From NCBI GenBank assembly GCA_963846565.1, contig CAWJWL010000005.1:1550001-1614000 (forward strand): 64,000 nucleotides of DNA, given 5' to 3'. The notes under the pieces were generated by a model. That model was given only the letters and a program-made list of their open reading frames with translations. It was not told where the DNA came from and made no database searches. The position numbers were made by a program, and so were the translations under genes. Origin of the DNA: WHSW01 sp963846565 (lineage in GTDB: Bacteria > Actinomycetota > Thermoleophilia > Solirubrobacterales > 70-9). Positions 16,878 to 24,882 of the stretch are shown piece after piece (position 1 is the first letter of the stretch; the number at the start of each line of letters is the position of its first letter).

Positions 16878-18563
16878 ATGAGGAGACGGTGGAAGATCCT
16901 GGCGTCCGTCTGTGCGGTCGCGGCGGCTGCGTGTTGCAGTAGTCCGGCGCTCGCGCACCACCCCGACGAGGTCGGGTCGCCGCTCGGTCCTCCGTTCGGC
17001 GAGAACTTCTGGTTCGTGACCAACTTCCAGACGGCGCAGAACCCGTTCAACCCCGCCAACACGCACGTGACGAGCTCGGACATCGCCTTCTTCGACGACC
17101 TCGCGTACGTCGGCGACTACGGCGGCTTCCGCATCTTCGACATCACGAGGCCGAAGCCGAAGCTGGTTTCGGACACCCGCTGCTACGGGCCCCAGGGGGA
17201 CCCGTCGGTGTTCGACCGCGACGGCAACGGCGAGGCGGACACGCTCGTGCTCTCGGTCGACAGTGTCCTCGCCGGACCGGAGTGCGGGGCCCCGCCGGCC
17301 GTGAAGGTCGAGGGTCAGTATCCGCCGGGAGCATGGGAGGGACTGCGCGTGTTCGACGTCTCCGACCCCGAGGCTCCGTTCCAGGTCGCCACCGTCTACC
17401 AGGACTGCGGTTCGCACACGAACACGTTGCTGCCGGCTCCGGGCGGCGAGTCGATGTACGTCCTGAACTCGAGCTATCCGCTGGCCGACGGCCCCACCTG
17501 CGGCCCGCCCGGCGTGGCGCACGGTCGCCTGGTGAACCATGGCGTCGTCCAGGTTGTGGAGGTGCCGTTCGAGAACCGGACCGCGTCGCATGAGCTGACC
17601 GAGCTCCCGATCGTCTACCCGGGCGATGCCGACGGTGTCTACAAGCCCGTCAGCGAGCATGGGATCGCGGCGCCGCTGGACAACTTCCTCGGCTGTCACG
17701 ACCTCAGCGCCTTCCCCGCCAAGAGGATGGTGGGGGCGGCATGTGGGGAGCAGGCGCAGGTGTGGAACATCGACCCGGCGACCGGGTTGCCGAAGACGCA
17801 GAACCCGCGCTGGGTCCATGATCAGCCGAACGTCGACTTCTGGCATTCGGCCACGTTCAGCTGGGACGGCAAGGTCGCCAACTTCATCGACGAGTCGTTC
17901 GGCGACGGCTGCCCGACGGAGACGACGAAGACCGCCGGCCTGCCGGGTCCACCGCGGACGTATGCGTCCGGGAACATGTTCTTCTTCGCCGCGGAGAGCG
18001 GCGAGCTGCTCTCGGAGTACCGCAACGACGAGCGGGGAGCGAACGACGACCCGCCGCTCGATCCGGTCAATCCCAACCGGCTCACGTACTGCTCCTCGCA
18101 CCTCGGCATCCCGGTGCCGGCGAAGGACCGGTACCTGCTGGTGAACGCGTTCTACCGCAGCGGCTCGGCGGTGATCGACTTCACCGATCCGACGGCGCCG
18201 CACGAGATCGCGTTCGCCGACATGTCGGGCACGAATACGTGGTCGGCCTATACCTACCCGCGCAAGTCGGGTCACAGGGAGACCATCCCGGTCTACTCGA
18301 ACGATGGCCTGAGCCGCAACTACGGCACGTCGGGCGCCCCGAACTACCCCGAAGCGGCCTACGGCTTCCAGCGCTTCGAGGCCGACATCGGCCGGACGCG
18401 TCTGGTTGGCTTCGATCAGCTCAATCCGCAGCTGCAGGAGCGCATCATCAAGACGCACTTCGCTCCGCCCGAGACCCCGCCGGGCGAGGTGGAGACGTTC
18501 GCCGAAGGCGAGCCCGCGCCGCCCGGCGCGGCCAACGTCTCGGCGCACCCTGTCGACAAGTAA
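16878..18563 (+). CDS. Secreted LVIVD-repeat protein
   Basis: A 561-residue exported protein. The signal peptide MRRRWKILASVCAVAAAACC ends near SSPALAHH. The mature part has LVIVD-like blades: DDLAYVGDYGGFRIFDITRP, WEGLRVFDVSDPEAPFQVAT and GSAVIDFTDPTAPHEIAF. These form a beta-propeller in related surface proteins. Many Cys and His residues are spread through it. A strong ribosome site (GGAGGA at 16868-16873) precedes the ATG. No catalytic motif is seen; a binding or adhesion role is possible. Confidence 0.82.
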   Translation: MRRRWKILASVCAVAAAACCSSPALAHHPDEVGSPLGPPFGENFWFVTNFQTAQNPFNPANTHVTSSDIAFFDDLAYVGDYGGFRIFDITRPKPKLVSDTRCYGPQGDPSVFDRDGNGEADTLVLSVDSVLAGPECGAPPAVKVEGQYPPGAWEGLRVFDVSDPEAPFQVATVYQDCGSHTNTLLPAPGGESMYVLNSSYPLADGPTCGPPGVAHGRLVNHGVVQVVEVPFENRTASHELTELPIVYPGDADGVYKPVSEHGIAAPLDNFLGCHDLSAFPAKRMVGAACGEQAQVWNIDPATGLPKTQNPRWVHDQPNVDFWHSATFSWDGKVANFIDESFGDGCPTETTKTAGLPGPPRTYASGNMFFFAAESGELLSEYRNDERGANDDPPLDPVNPNRLTYCSSHLGIPVPAKDRYLLVNAFYRSGSAVIDFTDPTAPHEIAFADMSGTNTWSAYTYPRKSGHRETIPVYSNDGLSRNYGTSGAPNYPEAAYGFQRFEADIGRTRLVGFDQLNPQLQERIIKTHFAPPETPPGEVETFAEGEPAPPGAANVSAHPVDK

Positions 18564-18691
18564 CAGGGGCCTGCGAGGGGACGGCGGAGGGCCGGCGTGA
18601 GCCGGTTCCTCCGCCCGCTCTCGCGCAACCGCTGGATCCTGGTTACGTTTCCGAACGTGCCTCGCATCGACAAGCGGCAATCGGTTGGACC

Positions 18692-19891
18692 GTGAAGCGG
18701 GTCGGCGTCATCGGCGCCGGCTTTGCCGGTCTCGCTGCGGCCGATGCCCTGCGCGCCGACGGAGCGGAGGTGACAGTCCTCGAGGCGCGCGACCGGGTGG
18801 GGGGCCGCGTGTGGTCGGTGCCCTTCGGGGAGGGCGCGGTGATCGAGCGGGGCGCCGAGTTCATCCTGCCCGGCTACGACACGATGAACTCCCTCGCCGC
18901 GCGGTTCGGGATCCCGCTGGTGCTCAAGGGAACGCCCTACGGGCGGCGCGTGCCGATCGGCGAGGAGGCCGTTACCCAGGCCGACCTCGAGGGCGCGTTC
19001 GACCGCCTCGCCGCGGCGGGAGCGTCGAACGCCGCAAGCGCCGCTGATGCGATCGCGGGCTTGGACCTGGACCCACGCCTGTCGAAGCTGATCCAGACAC
19101 GCGTCGCGATCTCTAACGGACATCCCGCCGAGGATCTCGCGGCGTCGGTGCTCGACGAGGGAGCCTCGACCTTCGGCGATTTCGACAACCACACGCTGGA
19201 AGGCGGCAACATGCGCCTCGCCGACGCGCTCGCGGCCGAGCTCGGCGGATCCGTGCGCCTCTCATCGCCGGTGCGGAGGGTGCGCTGGTCGCAGGACGGC
19301 GTCAGGATCGCCACCGATGACGACGGGCTCGAAGTGGACGCGGTCGTGATCGCAATCCCCACGGCGCCGCTGGCCGAGATCGAGTTCGATCCTCCGCTCG
19401 AGGGCGCGACCGCGGATGCGCTGCGCGCCGTCACCTACGGCCAGAACTCGAAGCTCTTCCTGCGGCTGCGCTCACCCGCGCCGCCGAGCGCGATCATGTC
19501 CGTGGCCGGGCATTTCTGGAGCTACACGCAGCTCGGTGCGGACGGTCGGCCCGCTCCGTTTTTGACCGGCTACACGGGGACGAAGGCCGCGATCGAGGAA
19601 CTGGGGGGCTCCGACGGGTTCGAGCGCTGGGCCGGGGCCCTCATCGAGCTTCGCGAGGACCTCGATCCTGAGCCCGAGAGCGCGATCCTCTCGACCTGGC
19701 ACGACGATCCGTGGGTCCGGGGCTCCTACTCGGCTCGCACCGTCTCCTCGCCGCTTCGCGACGACGACCTGTTGAAGCCGATCGGCCCCTTGTATTTCGC
19801 CGGCGAGCACACGGCCGGCGAGTGGCACGGGCTGATGGAGGGGGCGCTGCGTAGCGGACGGCGCGCGGCCGAGCAAGTCCTCTCGGCGTGA
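18692..19891 (+). CDS. Flavin-containing amine oxidase family protein
   Basis: From the GTG at 18692 the product is 399 residues. VGVIGAGFAGLAAADALRA is the FAD-binding Rossmann motif and EARDRVGGRVWS the second FAD contact, both at the N-terminus. The C-terminal GPLYFAGEHTAGEWHGLMEG is the FAD-contacting stretch of amine oxidases and related desaturases. Substrate is not evident; members oxidise amines, polyamines or carotenoid-like compounds. Its stop overlaps the GTG of the next transporter (GTGA), suggesting a shared operon. Confidence 0.88.
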   Translation: MKRVGVIGAGFAGLAAADALRADGAEVTVLEARDRVGGRVWSVPFGEGAVIERGAEFILPGYDTMNSLAARFGIPLVLKGTPYGRRVPIGEEAVTQADLEGAFDRLAAAGASNAASAADAIAGLDLDPRLSKLIQTRVAISNGHPAEDLAASVLDEGASTFGDFDNHTLEGGNMRLADALAAELGGSVRLSSPVRRVRWSQDGVRIATDDDGLEVDAVVIAIPTAPLAEIEFDPPLEGATADALRAVTYGQNSKLFLRLRSPAPPSAIMSVAGHFWSYTQLGADGRPAPFLTGYTGTKAAIEELGGSDGFERWAGALIELREDLDPEPESAILSTWHDDPWVRGSYSARTVSSPLRDDDLLKPIGPLYFAGEHTAGEWHGLMEGALRSGRRAAEQVLSA

Positions 19892-20766
19892 TCGTCGGCC
19901 TCGCGCTCGCGCTCGCCTCCGCGGTCGCGACGAGCATCGGCTTCCTCCTCAAGCACCGCGGCGCCGTCCTCGCGCCCGACGTGCAGGTCCGCCACCCGCT
20001 GCGAAGCGCGGCCGATCTCTTTCGCTCGAAGTGGTTCGCGCTCGGCTGGTTGGTGGCGCTCGGCGCCTGGGCCCTTCACGCGGGCGCACTTGCCCTGGCT
20101 CCGCTCTCGACCGTCCAGGCGGTCCTCTCGGGCGGGCTGGTGTTCCTCGCCGTCTTCGCCGAGCGTTACTTCGGCCTGCGGCTCGGGCGACGTCAGTGGG
20201 TCGGCGTGATCGTCACCGCGGGCGGGCTCGCGATTATCGGAGTGACATCCGCGTCCGACGACGCCGAGCCGCGCGCCTACGCCGTCGCGGCCCTGATCGC
20301 GATCGAGTGCGGCGTGCTCGTGGTCGCGATCGCAATCGCCGCCGCCTCGACTCACCGGCTGGTTCCATCGAGGGCTCAGGGCCTCATCCTCGGCGCCGCC
20401 GCCGGCGCCCTGTTCGGCGTCTCGGATATCGCGATCAAGTTCCTCGTCGATGACATCGAGAGCGGCGTGCTCGAGCTGATCAGCCCCTGGACCGCGGCGG
20501 CGCTGATCGCCTCGGTGGCAGCCTTCTTCGCCTCCGCTCGCGGCTTGCAGATCGGCCCGGGCGTGGACGTCATCGCCATGACATCGGTCGCCGCGAACCT
20601 GACCGCGATCGTCGGCGGCATCCTCGTCTTCCGCGACCCGGTCGGGGAGGGGACGGTGGAGATCGTCGGACGGGTTCTCGCCTTCTGCCTCGTGATCGTT
20701 GGCGCGGCCCTGATTCCCGCCCCGGTCCGGGCGGCCGGCGCCAACGACGCCAGCGCGGAGGAGTAG
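19888..20766 (+). CDS. DMT/EamA-like membrane transporter
   Basis: A 292-residue protein with about nine to ten membrane helices from the first residue (MIVGLALALASAVATSIGFL). Repeated halves contain GALALAPLSTVQAVLSGGLV and SARGLQIGPGVDVIAMTSVA, the helix-end pattern of drug/metabolite transporters. RLGRRQWVGVIVTAGGLAII is a typical EamA helix entry. It is translationally coupled to the amine oxidase. Substrate unknown. Confidence 0.8.
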   Translation: MIVGLALALASAVATSIGFLLKHRGAVLAPDVQVRHPLRSAADLFRSKWFALGWLVALGAWALHAGALALAPLSTVQAVLSGGLVFLAVFAERYFGLRLGRRQWVGVIVTAGGLAIIGVTSASDDAEPRAYAVAALIAIECGVLVVAIAIAAASTHRLVPSRAQGLILGAAAGALFGVSDIAIKFLVDDIESGVLELISPWTAAALIASVAAFFASARGLQIGPGVDVIAMTSVAANLTAIVGGILVFRDPVGEGTVEIVGRVLAFCLVIVGAALIPAPVRAAGANDASAEE

Positions 20767-20803
20767 GGGAGTAGGCTGGTCCCTGGAGGGCATTTGCCCC
20801 GGG

Positions 20804-20825
20804 GCCTGCTCGTCTGACAGCAGGC
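20804..20825 (+). other. Stem-loop between transporter and desaturase genes
   Basis: GCCTGCT (20804-20810) pairs perfectly with AGCAGGC (20819-20825) around an 8-nt loop. There is no T tract, so it is a weak candidate for a terminator or a 5' regulatory hairpin of the desaturase mRNA. Confidence 0.3.
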
Positions 20826-20881
20826 AGCGCGCCGCCTGACTTCCTCGATCAACGTCGTCGTACGGCCCGAGGAGGTCTCGA

Positions 20882-21805
20882 ATGCGTGCAGCTCCGCTGG
20901 ACACGGTCCCGATCGAGAACGAACTGTCCGAGCGCGTGGTGCGGGTCATGGTCTTCGGCCTGCCGCCGGCCGGGCTCCTGCTGGCCGGATGGCTGGCGTG
21001 GGGCGGAGTGCTCCACGCGCACGACCTAGTCGTGCTCGCGGTGACCTACATGCTCACCGGGCTGGGCATCACGGTCGGCTACCACCGCCTCTTCACCCAT
21101 CGCTCCTTCAAGACGTCGCGCGCCATGCGAGCGGTGCTGGCCGTGCTCGGCTCGATGGCCGTCGAGGGTCCAGTAATCGAGTGGACGGCCACGCACCGCA
21201 AGCACCACCGCTTCTCCGACGAGGAGGGCGACCCTCACAGCCCGCATCTCGAGCACCACGGAACCGGGTGGGGCGGAGCTGTGCGCGGGCTGGCCTATGC
21301 GCACGTCGGCTGGATGTTCCGCGGCAGGGACATGGCCAATCCGGCCCGCTACGCCAAGGACCTGCTCGCCGACGGCGACCTGCGCTTCATCAGCCGCACC
21401 TTCCCGCTCTGGGTTGCGGTCGGCTTGGCGATTCCCTTCGGGCTCGGCGTGCTCCTGACCGGCACGATCGTGGGCGGGCTCACCGGCCTCCTGTGGGGAG
21501 GTGTGGTGCGCATCTTCCTGCTGCACCACGCCACCTTCAGCATCAACTCTCTCTGCCACTACTTCGGCCGGCGCCCGTTCTCCACCGGCGATGAGTCCCG
21601 CAACCTCGCCTGGCTCGCCCCGCTCGCCTTCGGCGAGTCCTGGCACAACAACCATCACGCCTTCCCCACATCCGCGCGGCACGGCCTGAGTCGCTGGCAG
21701 CTCGACCCGGGAGGCTGGCTGATCGGCGCGCTCGAGCGTTGCCATCTCGCCTGGGACGTGATCCGGATCGGCCCTGAGCGGCAGCAGGCCAAACGCGCCG
21801 GATAG
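20882..21805 (+). CDS. Acyl-CoA (delta-9) fatty-acid desaturase
   Basis: The 307-residue membrane enzyme has the three His boxes of the di-iron desaturases: HRLFTHR (about residue 64), HRKHHRF (about 101) and HNNHH (about 258). Hydrophobic segments lie before and between them (VFGLPPAGLLLAGWLAWGGV and GLAIPFGLGVLLTGTIVGGL). It introduces a double bond into saturated acyl chains using oxygen and a redox partner, and so tunes membrane fluidity. A GAGGAGG-like ribosome site lies before the ATG. No partner reductase is in the window. Confidence 0.92.
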   Translation: MRAAPLDTVPIENELSERVVRVMVFGLPPAGLLLAGWLAWGGVLHAHDLVVLAVTYMLTGLGITVGYHRLFTHRSFKTSRAMRAVLAVLGSMAVEGPVIEWTATHRKHHRFSDEEGDPHSPHLEHHGTGWGGAVRGLAYAHVGWMFRGRDMANPARYAKDLLADGDLRFISRTFPLWVAVGLAIPFGLGVLLTGTIVGGLTGLLWGGVVRIFLLHHATFSINSLCHYFGRRPFSTGDESRNLAWLAPLAFGESWHNNHHAFPTSARHGLSRWQLDPGGWLIGALERCHLAWDVIRIGPERQQAKRAG

Positions 21806-21808
21806 CGC

Positions 21809-22309
21809 TCAGAGAATTGCCTTGAGAACGATCAGCACGGTGCCCAGCGCAGTGAAGGCCAGCCCGGTAGCGAGGCTGCGGCGGAGCGAGAATCCGGCGA
21901 GGTGGTTCGCGACCACCGCGTAGGCGCCAAGGAGCCCAACGCCCGTCCAGATCGCGAGGTCGAAGGCGGTCTGCAGCTCGAGCACGTCGAACCCGGCGAG
22001 CATGAGGAAGGCGACCGGCGCGAGGGCCGTGAGGAAGCCGTAGGCGATGTTGCGGACCTCGAAGGAACGCTCCTCGCTGGTCAGGTGGCGACGCGAACGG
22101 ATCGTCGCCCCGATGTAGTCGGCGTAGAGCTCGGCGAGGGCCGTGATCACCGCCGCTCCGATGACCGTGCCGATGGCCTCGCGGGCGGTGATCGCCGTGT
22201 CGGCCTGGACCACCAGCACCGCGAGCACCACGATCAGGGCGTAGATCGCGTGCGCCGCGCGCTCGCCGCGCGTCTCGTCCGGCTGCGGCTCGAAGGCGTC
22301 CCGCTCGAT
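21809..22309 (-). CDS. Four-helix membrane protein; start codon may be ATC
   Basis: A small integral membrane protein with about four helices (YALIVVLAVLVVQADTAITA, IGTVIGAAVITALAELYADY, ALAPVAFLMLAGFDVLE and ATGLAFTALGTVLIVLKAIL). The first ATG/GTG in frame is the GTG at 22231 (140 residues), but that would cut the first helix, and convincing coding (IERDAFEPQPDETRGERAAHA) continues upstream to an ATC at 22309-22307. A TAG stop lies just before it at 22321-22319. A -10-like TAGCGT sits 6 nt before the ATC. Either ATC is the start or the annotated protein begins internally. Function unknown. Confidence 0.6.
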   Translation of the reverse strand: MERDAFEPQPDETRGERAAHAIYALIVVLAVLVVQADTAITAREAIGTVIGAAVITALAELYADYIGATIRSRRHLTSEERSFEVRNIAYGFLTALAPVAFLMLAGFDVLELQTAFDLAIWTGVGLLGAYAVVANHLAGFSLRRSLATGLAFTALGTVLIVLKAIL

Positions 22310-22315
22310 GGCGGA

Positions 22316-22321
22316 ACGCTA
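22316..22321 (-). promoter_or_regulatory. Putative -10 element TAGCGT
   Basis: On the reverse strand TAGCGT is followed by six bases and then ATC at 22309. The geometry matches the leaderless GTG genes of this window. Confidence 0.4.
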
Positions 22322-22397
22322 TCCCGCCGTCTCGGGTCAGGGCGTGCTACCTCTCCCGCCGCGTCGTCCTTCGGCGGTTTGGCATGCTGGGTGGGCG

Positions 22398-22709
22398 ATG
22401 GCGACCTGCAGCCACCTCGGCACGATCGAGGTCACCGAACTGCCCGCCGAGGTGGAGGGATGCGAGGAGTGCCTGAAGGCGGGCGAGGGCTGGCTCCACC
22501 TGCGGATCTGCCTCGAGTGCGGCAAGGTCGGCTGCTGTGACAGCTCGCCCGGCCGGCACGCGTCACGCCACGCGTCCGAAGAGGGTCATCCGGTGATGCG
22601 CTCGATCGAGCCGGGCGAGGACTGGGCGTGGTGCTTCACCGACGAGATCGCCTTCGCGCTGCCGCAGGTCACCGGCGCGACCCGGATTCCTCCCTCCCCT
22701 ATGGGCTAG
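22398..22709 (+). CDS. UBP-type zinc-finger protein
   Basis: The ATG at 22398 gives a 103-residue protein that is essentially one ZnF-UBP domain: CSHL at the start, CEECLKAGEGWLHLRICLECG, then CCDSSPGRHASRHASEEGHP and a Trp-rich end (DWAWCFTDEIAF). In eukaryotes this fold binds the ubiquitin C-terminus; in actinobacteria its partner is unknown. A CATGCT box lies 9 nt before the start. The 3' end overlaps the ECF41 gene on the other strand by 11 nt. Confidence 0.85.
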   Translation: MATCSHLGTIEVTELPAEVEGCEECLKAGEGWLHLRICLECGKVGCCDSSPGRHASRHASEEGHPVMRSIEPGEDWAWCFTDEIAFALPQVTGATRIPPSPMG

Positions 22710-23664
22710 GGGGCTGGCGGCCGGAGCGCTTGACCCGCGTGCCGAAGTCGGAGAGCTCGCCGAGGTGGGCGAGCTTCTCGGGGTTGACGACCGAGCTCAG
22801 CTTCTGGATCTTGCCGTCGGCGACCTCGATCGCGAGCGCGCCGATGATCCTCCCGTCGGAGTCGACGGCGAGCGCCCCCGGCTGGCCGTTCACCTCGGCC
22901 TCGCGGTAGAAGACGCCACCGAAGCGCTGGGCCGCCTTCATCCAGTTGCCCATCGTGCGGGCGACCCGCTTGCGGCCGAAGATCGCGCGCGCGAGCGCCG
23001 GCACCTTGCCGCCGCCGTCGCCCTGGAGCGCGACGTCCTCCGCGAGCATCGCCTCGAGCGCATCGACCTCGCCGTCCCTCGCCGCGGCGAGGAAGCGGTC
23101 GACGAGCTCGGTCTGCTGCTCGCGCGTGGGCTCGAAGCGCGGCCGGCCCTCGTCGACCTGGCGGCGGGCGCGGACGGCGATCTGGCGGGCGTTTCCGGGC
23201 GACTTGCCGAGGATCTCGGCGACCTCGGCGAACTCGTAGCCGAAGACGTCATGGAGCAGGAACGCGGCGCGCTGCTCCGGGGTCAGCTTCTCGAGCAAGA
23301 CGAGGAAGGCGAAGGAGAGCGAGTCCGCCGTCTCCGCTTCATCGGCCGGCAGCGGCGATGGTGCCGCGACGTGGAGTGGGTCGCTCACCACCGGCTCCGG
23401 CAGCCAGTCGCCGACGTACGTCTCGCGCCGCGCCCTGGCCGAGCGCAGCTCGTCGATCGAGAGCCTGGTGACGACCGTTGCGGTCCAGGCCCGTGGCGAG
23501 GCGATCTCCTCCGCTCGCTCGCGGGCGGCGACGAGCCGCATGAGCGCCTCCTGAACCACGTCCTCGGCCTCGGCGACGCTGCCGAGCATCCGGTAGGCGA
23601 TTGCGAAGGCACGTGGGCGTAGGTCCTCGAGCTCCTGTTCGAGGGCGGCGTCTGCGGGGCTCAT
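22699..23664 (-). CDS. sigJ: ECF41-group sigma factor with SnoaL-like C-terminal domain
   Basis: A 321-residue sigma factor. Region 2 (YRMLGSVAEAEDVVQEALMR) and region 4 (LTPEQRAAFLLHDVFGYEFA) are clear. The linker WLPEP (YVGDWLPEPVV), the DGGGK motif and NPEKL near the end are the ECF41 hallmarks, with a SnoaL-like domain that gates activity. ECF41 factors usually sit next to the oxidoreductase or epimerase gene they control; here the ATG overlaps (ATGA) the stop of a decayed epimerase gene just upstream. The gene symbol is by similarity to mycobacterial SigJ. Confidence 0.9.
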   Translation of the reverse strand: MSPADAALEQELEDLRPRAFAIAYRMLGSVAEAEDVVQEALMRLVAARERAEEIASPRAWTATVVTRLSIDELRSARARRETYVGDWLPEPVVSDPLHVAAPSPLPADEAETADSLSFAFLVLLEKLTPEQRAAFLLHDVFGYEFAEVAEILGKSPGNARQIAVRARRQVDEGRPRFEPTREQQTELVDRFLAAARDGEVDALEAMLAEDVALQGDGGGKVPALARAIFGRKRVARTMGNWMKAAQRFGGVFYREAEVNGQPGALAVDSDGRIIGALAIEVADGKIQKLSSVVNPEKLAHLGELSDFGTRVKRSGRQPPSP

Positions 23665-23885
23665 GCGAGTCCCTCCGCGAAGCCCTGGCGCCAGCTCGCG
23701 TACCGCGGCTGCCAGTCGAGCTCGCGCTTCGCCTTCGCGTTCTTGGCCCCGCGCGTCTCGGTCATCATCACCGTCGACCAGCGGACCTTCCTTGCCTTCA
23801 CCGTCTCGACCATCTCGCTGCCCTTCGCAACCGAGGTCCCCGGACCGAAGCCACGGTAGCGAAGCACGAGACCCTCGGTCTTCAT
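23661..23885 (-). pseudogene. Internally deleted NAD-dependent epimerase/dehydratase remnant
   Basis: A 74-residue frame that starts like the middle of an extended SDR (EGLVLRYRGFGPGTSVAKGS, EMVETVKARK) and then jumps to the family's C-terminus (STVMMTETRGAKNAKAKREL, DWQPRYASWRQGFAEGLA). The N-terminal Rossmann domain and about 60-80 residues between the two pieces are missing compared with the usual form. The ATGA overlap with the ECF41 sigma gene is kept, so the leftover may survive because it carries the sigma factor's translation signals. Confidence 0.75.
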
Positions 23886-23952
23886 CGTCCGCTAGTGAGA
23901 CGGGGCGGCGCGCCGGCGTGTGACAGCTACTTCCAAGGGCGCCGGCCCTCGT

Positions 23953-23958
23953 TATGTT
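23953..23958 (+). promoter_or_regulatory. Putative -10 element TATGTT
   Basis: TATGTT ends 6 nt before the GTG at 23965, supporting that GTG as a leaderless start. Confidence 0.45.
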
Positions 23959-23964
23959 GGCGGC

Positions 23965-24870
23965 GTGATCGTCTGCCTCGGCGAGGGACTCGTCGATCTG
24001 ATCTGCGAGCGGCGGGTGGGCTCGTTGGTCGAGGCCGATTCGTTCGTGCCCCATTTCGGCGGCGCGCTCGCGAACGTTGCGGTGCACGTCGCGCGCTCGG
24101 GCAGCGACGCCGGACTCGCGGGCGCGGTCGGCGACGACGAATGGGGCTGCTGGCTGTGCGAGCGGCTCGAGCGCGAAGGTGTCGACCTGCGGTTCTTCAA
24201 CCGGCTCGAGGGCGAGCCGACGCCGATCGCGTTCGCCAGCTTTGACGACGCCGGCGACCCGAGCTTCCAGATCTACGGCGACGCGATCGAGCGCGCGGTG
24301 GCGTCGATCGGCCCGCGGATCGAGGAGGTCTTCGAGGGGGCGACCGCCCTCGTCTACAGCTCGACCACGCTCGCGACCGAGGCCGAGCGCGCGGTGACGT
24401 TGCGCGCCCGCGAGCTCGCGCTCGAGCGCGGCGCGAAGGTGTGCTTCGACCCCAACATCCGCCCGAACCGCTGGGGCGGCGAGGTCGAGCCGGCCGCCCG
24501 CGCCTCACGCGAGCTCATCCCCGGCTCCTTCCTCGTCCGCGCCAACCGCGAGGAGGCGATCGCGATCGCCGGCGTCGACGACCCGCGGGAGGCAGCCGGC
24601 GAGCTCGCGGGCATGGGCGCCGAGCTTGCCGTGGTCACTCTCGCAGAGGAGGGCGCCGTCGTCCGCGGCGCCTGGGAAGGCGAGCTGACGGCTCCGGATC
24701 TGCCGGGCGGCGGCGTCGTCACCACCCTCGGCGCCGGCGACGCCTTCATGGGCACGCTCGTCGGCGGCCTCGCCGCGCGGGGTTGGGAGCCGAGCCGGGT
24801 CGGCGAGGCGCTCGGCCCGGCGCTTGCGGCCGCCGCCGAGGCGTGCACCCGCTGGGGCGCGCTCGACTAG
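23965..24870 (+). CDS. PfkB-family carbohydrate kinase
   Basis: From the GTG at 23965 the kinase has 301 residues. It begins VIVCLGEGLVDLI and holds PHFGGALANVAVHVARSGSD, the GG substrate/lid signature. FDPNIRPNRW is the middle signature of fructokinase-type enzymes and TLGAGDAFMGTLVGGLAARG holds the catalytic GAGD base and anion hole. It phosphorylates a sugar (fructose or 2-keto-3-deoxygluconate are plausible) with ATP. It is a single-gene unit between divergent or convergent neighbours. Confidence 0.9.
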   Translation: MIVCLGEGLVDLICERRVGSLVEADSFVPHFGGALANVAVHVARSGSDAGLAGAVGDDEWGCWLCERLEREGVDLRFFNRLEGEPTPIAFASFDDAGDPSFQIYGDAIERAVASIGPRIEEVFEGATALVYSSTTLATEAERAVTLRARELALERGAKVCFDPNIRPNRWGGEVEPAARASRELIPGSFLVRANREEAIAIAGVDDPREAAGELAGMGAELAVVTLAEEGAVVRGAWEGELTAPDLPGGGVVTTLGAGDAFMGTLVGGLAARGWEPSRVGEALGPALAAAAEACTRWGALD

Positions 24871-24882
24871 CCCGAGCGGGCG

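Noticed and set aside
16671..18680. Reverse-strand open frame of 669 residues over the LVIVD gene
   Set aside because: No domain, signal or ribosome site; composition is that of a shadow frame. The plus-strand gene has a signal peptide and good ribosome site.
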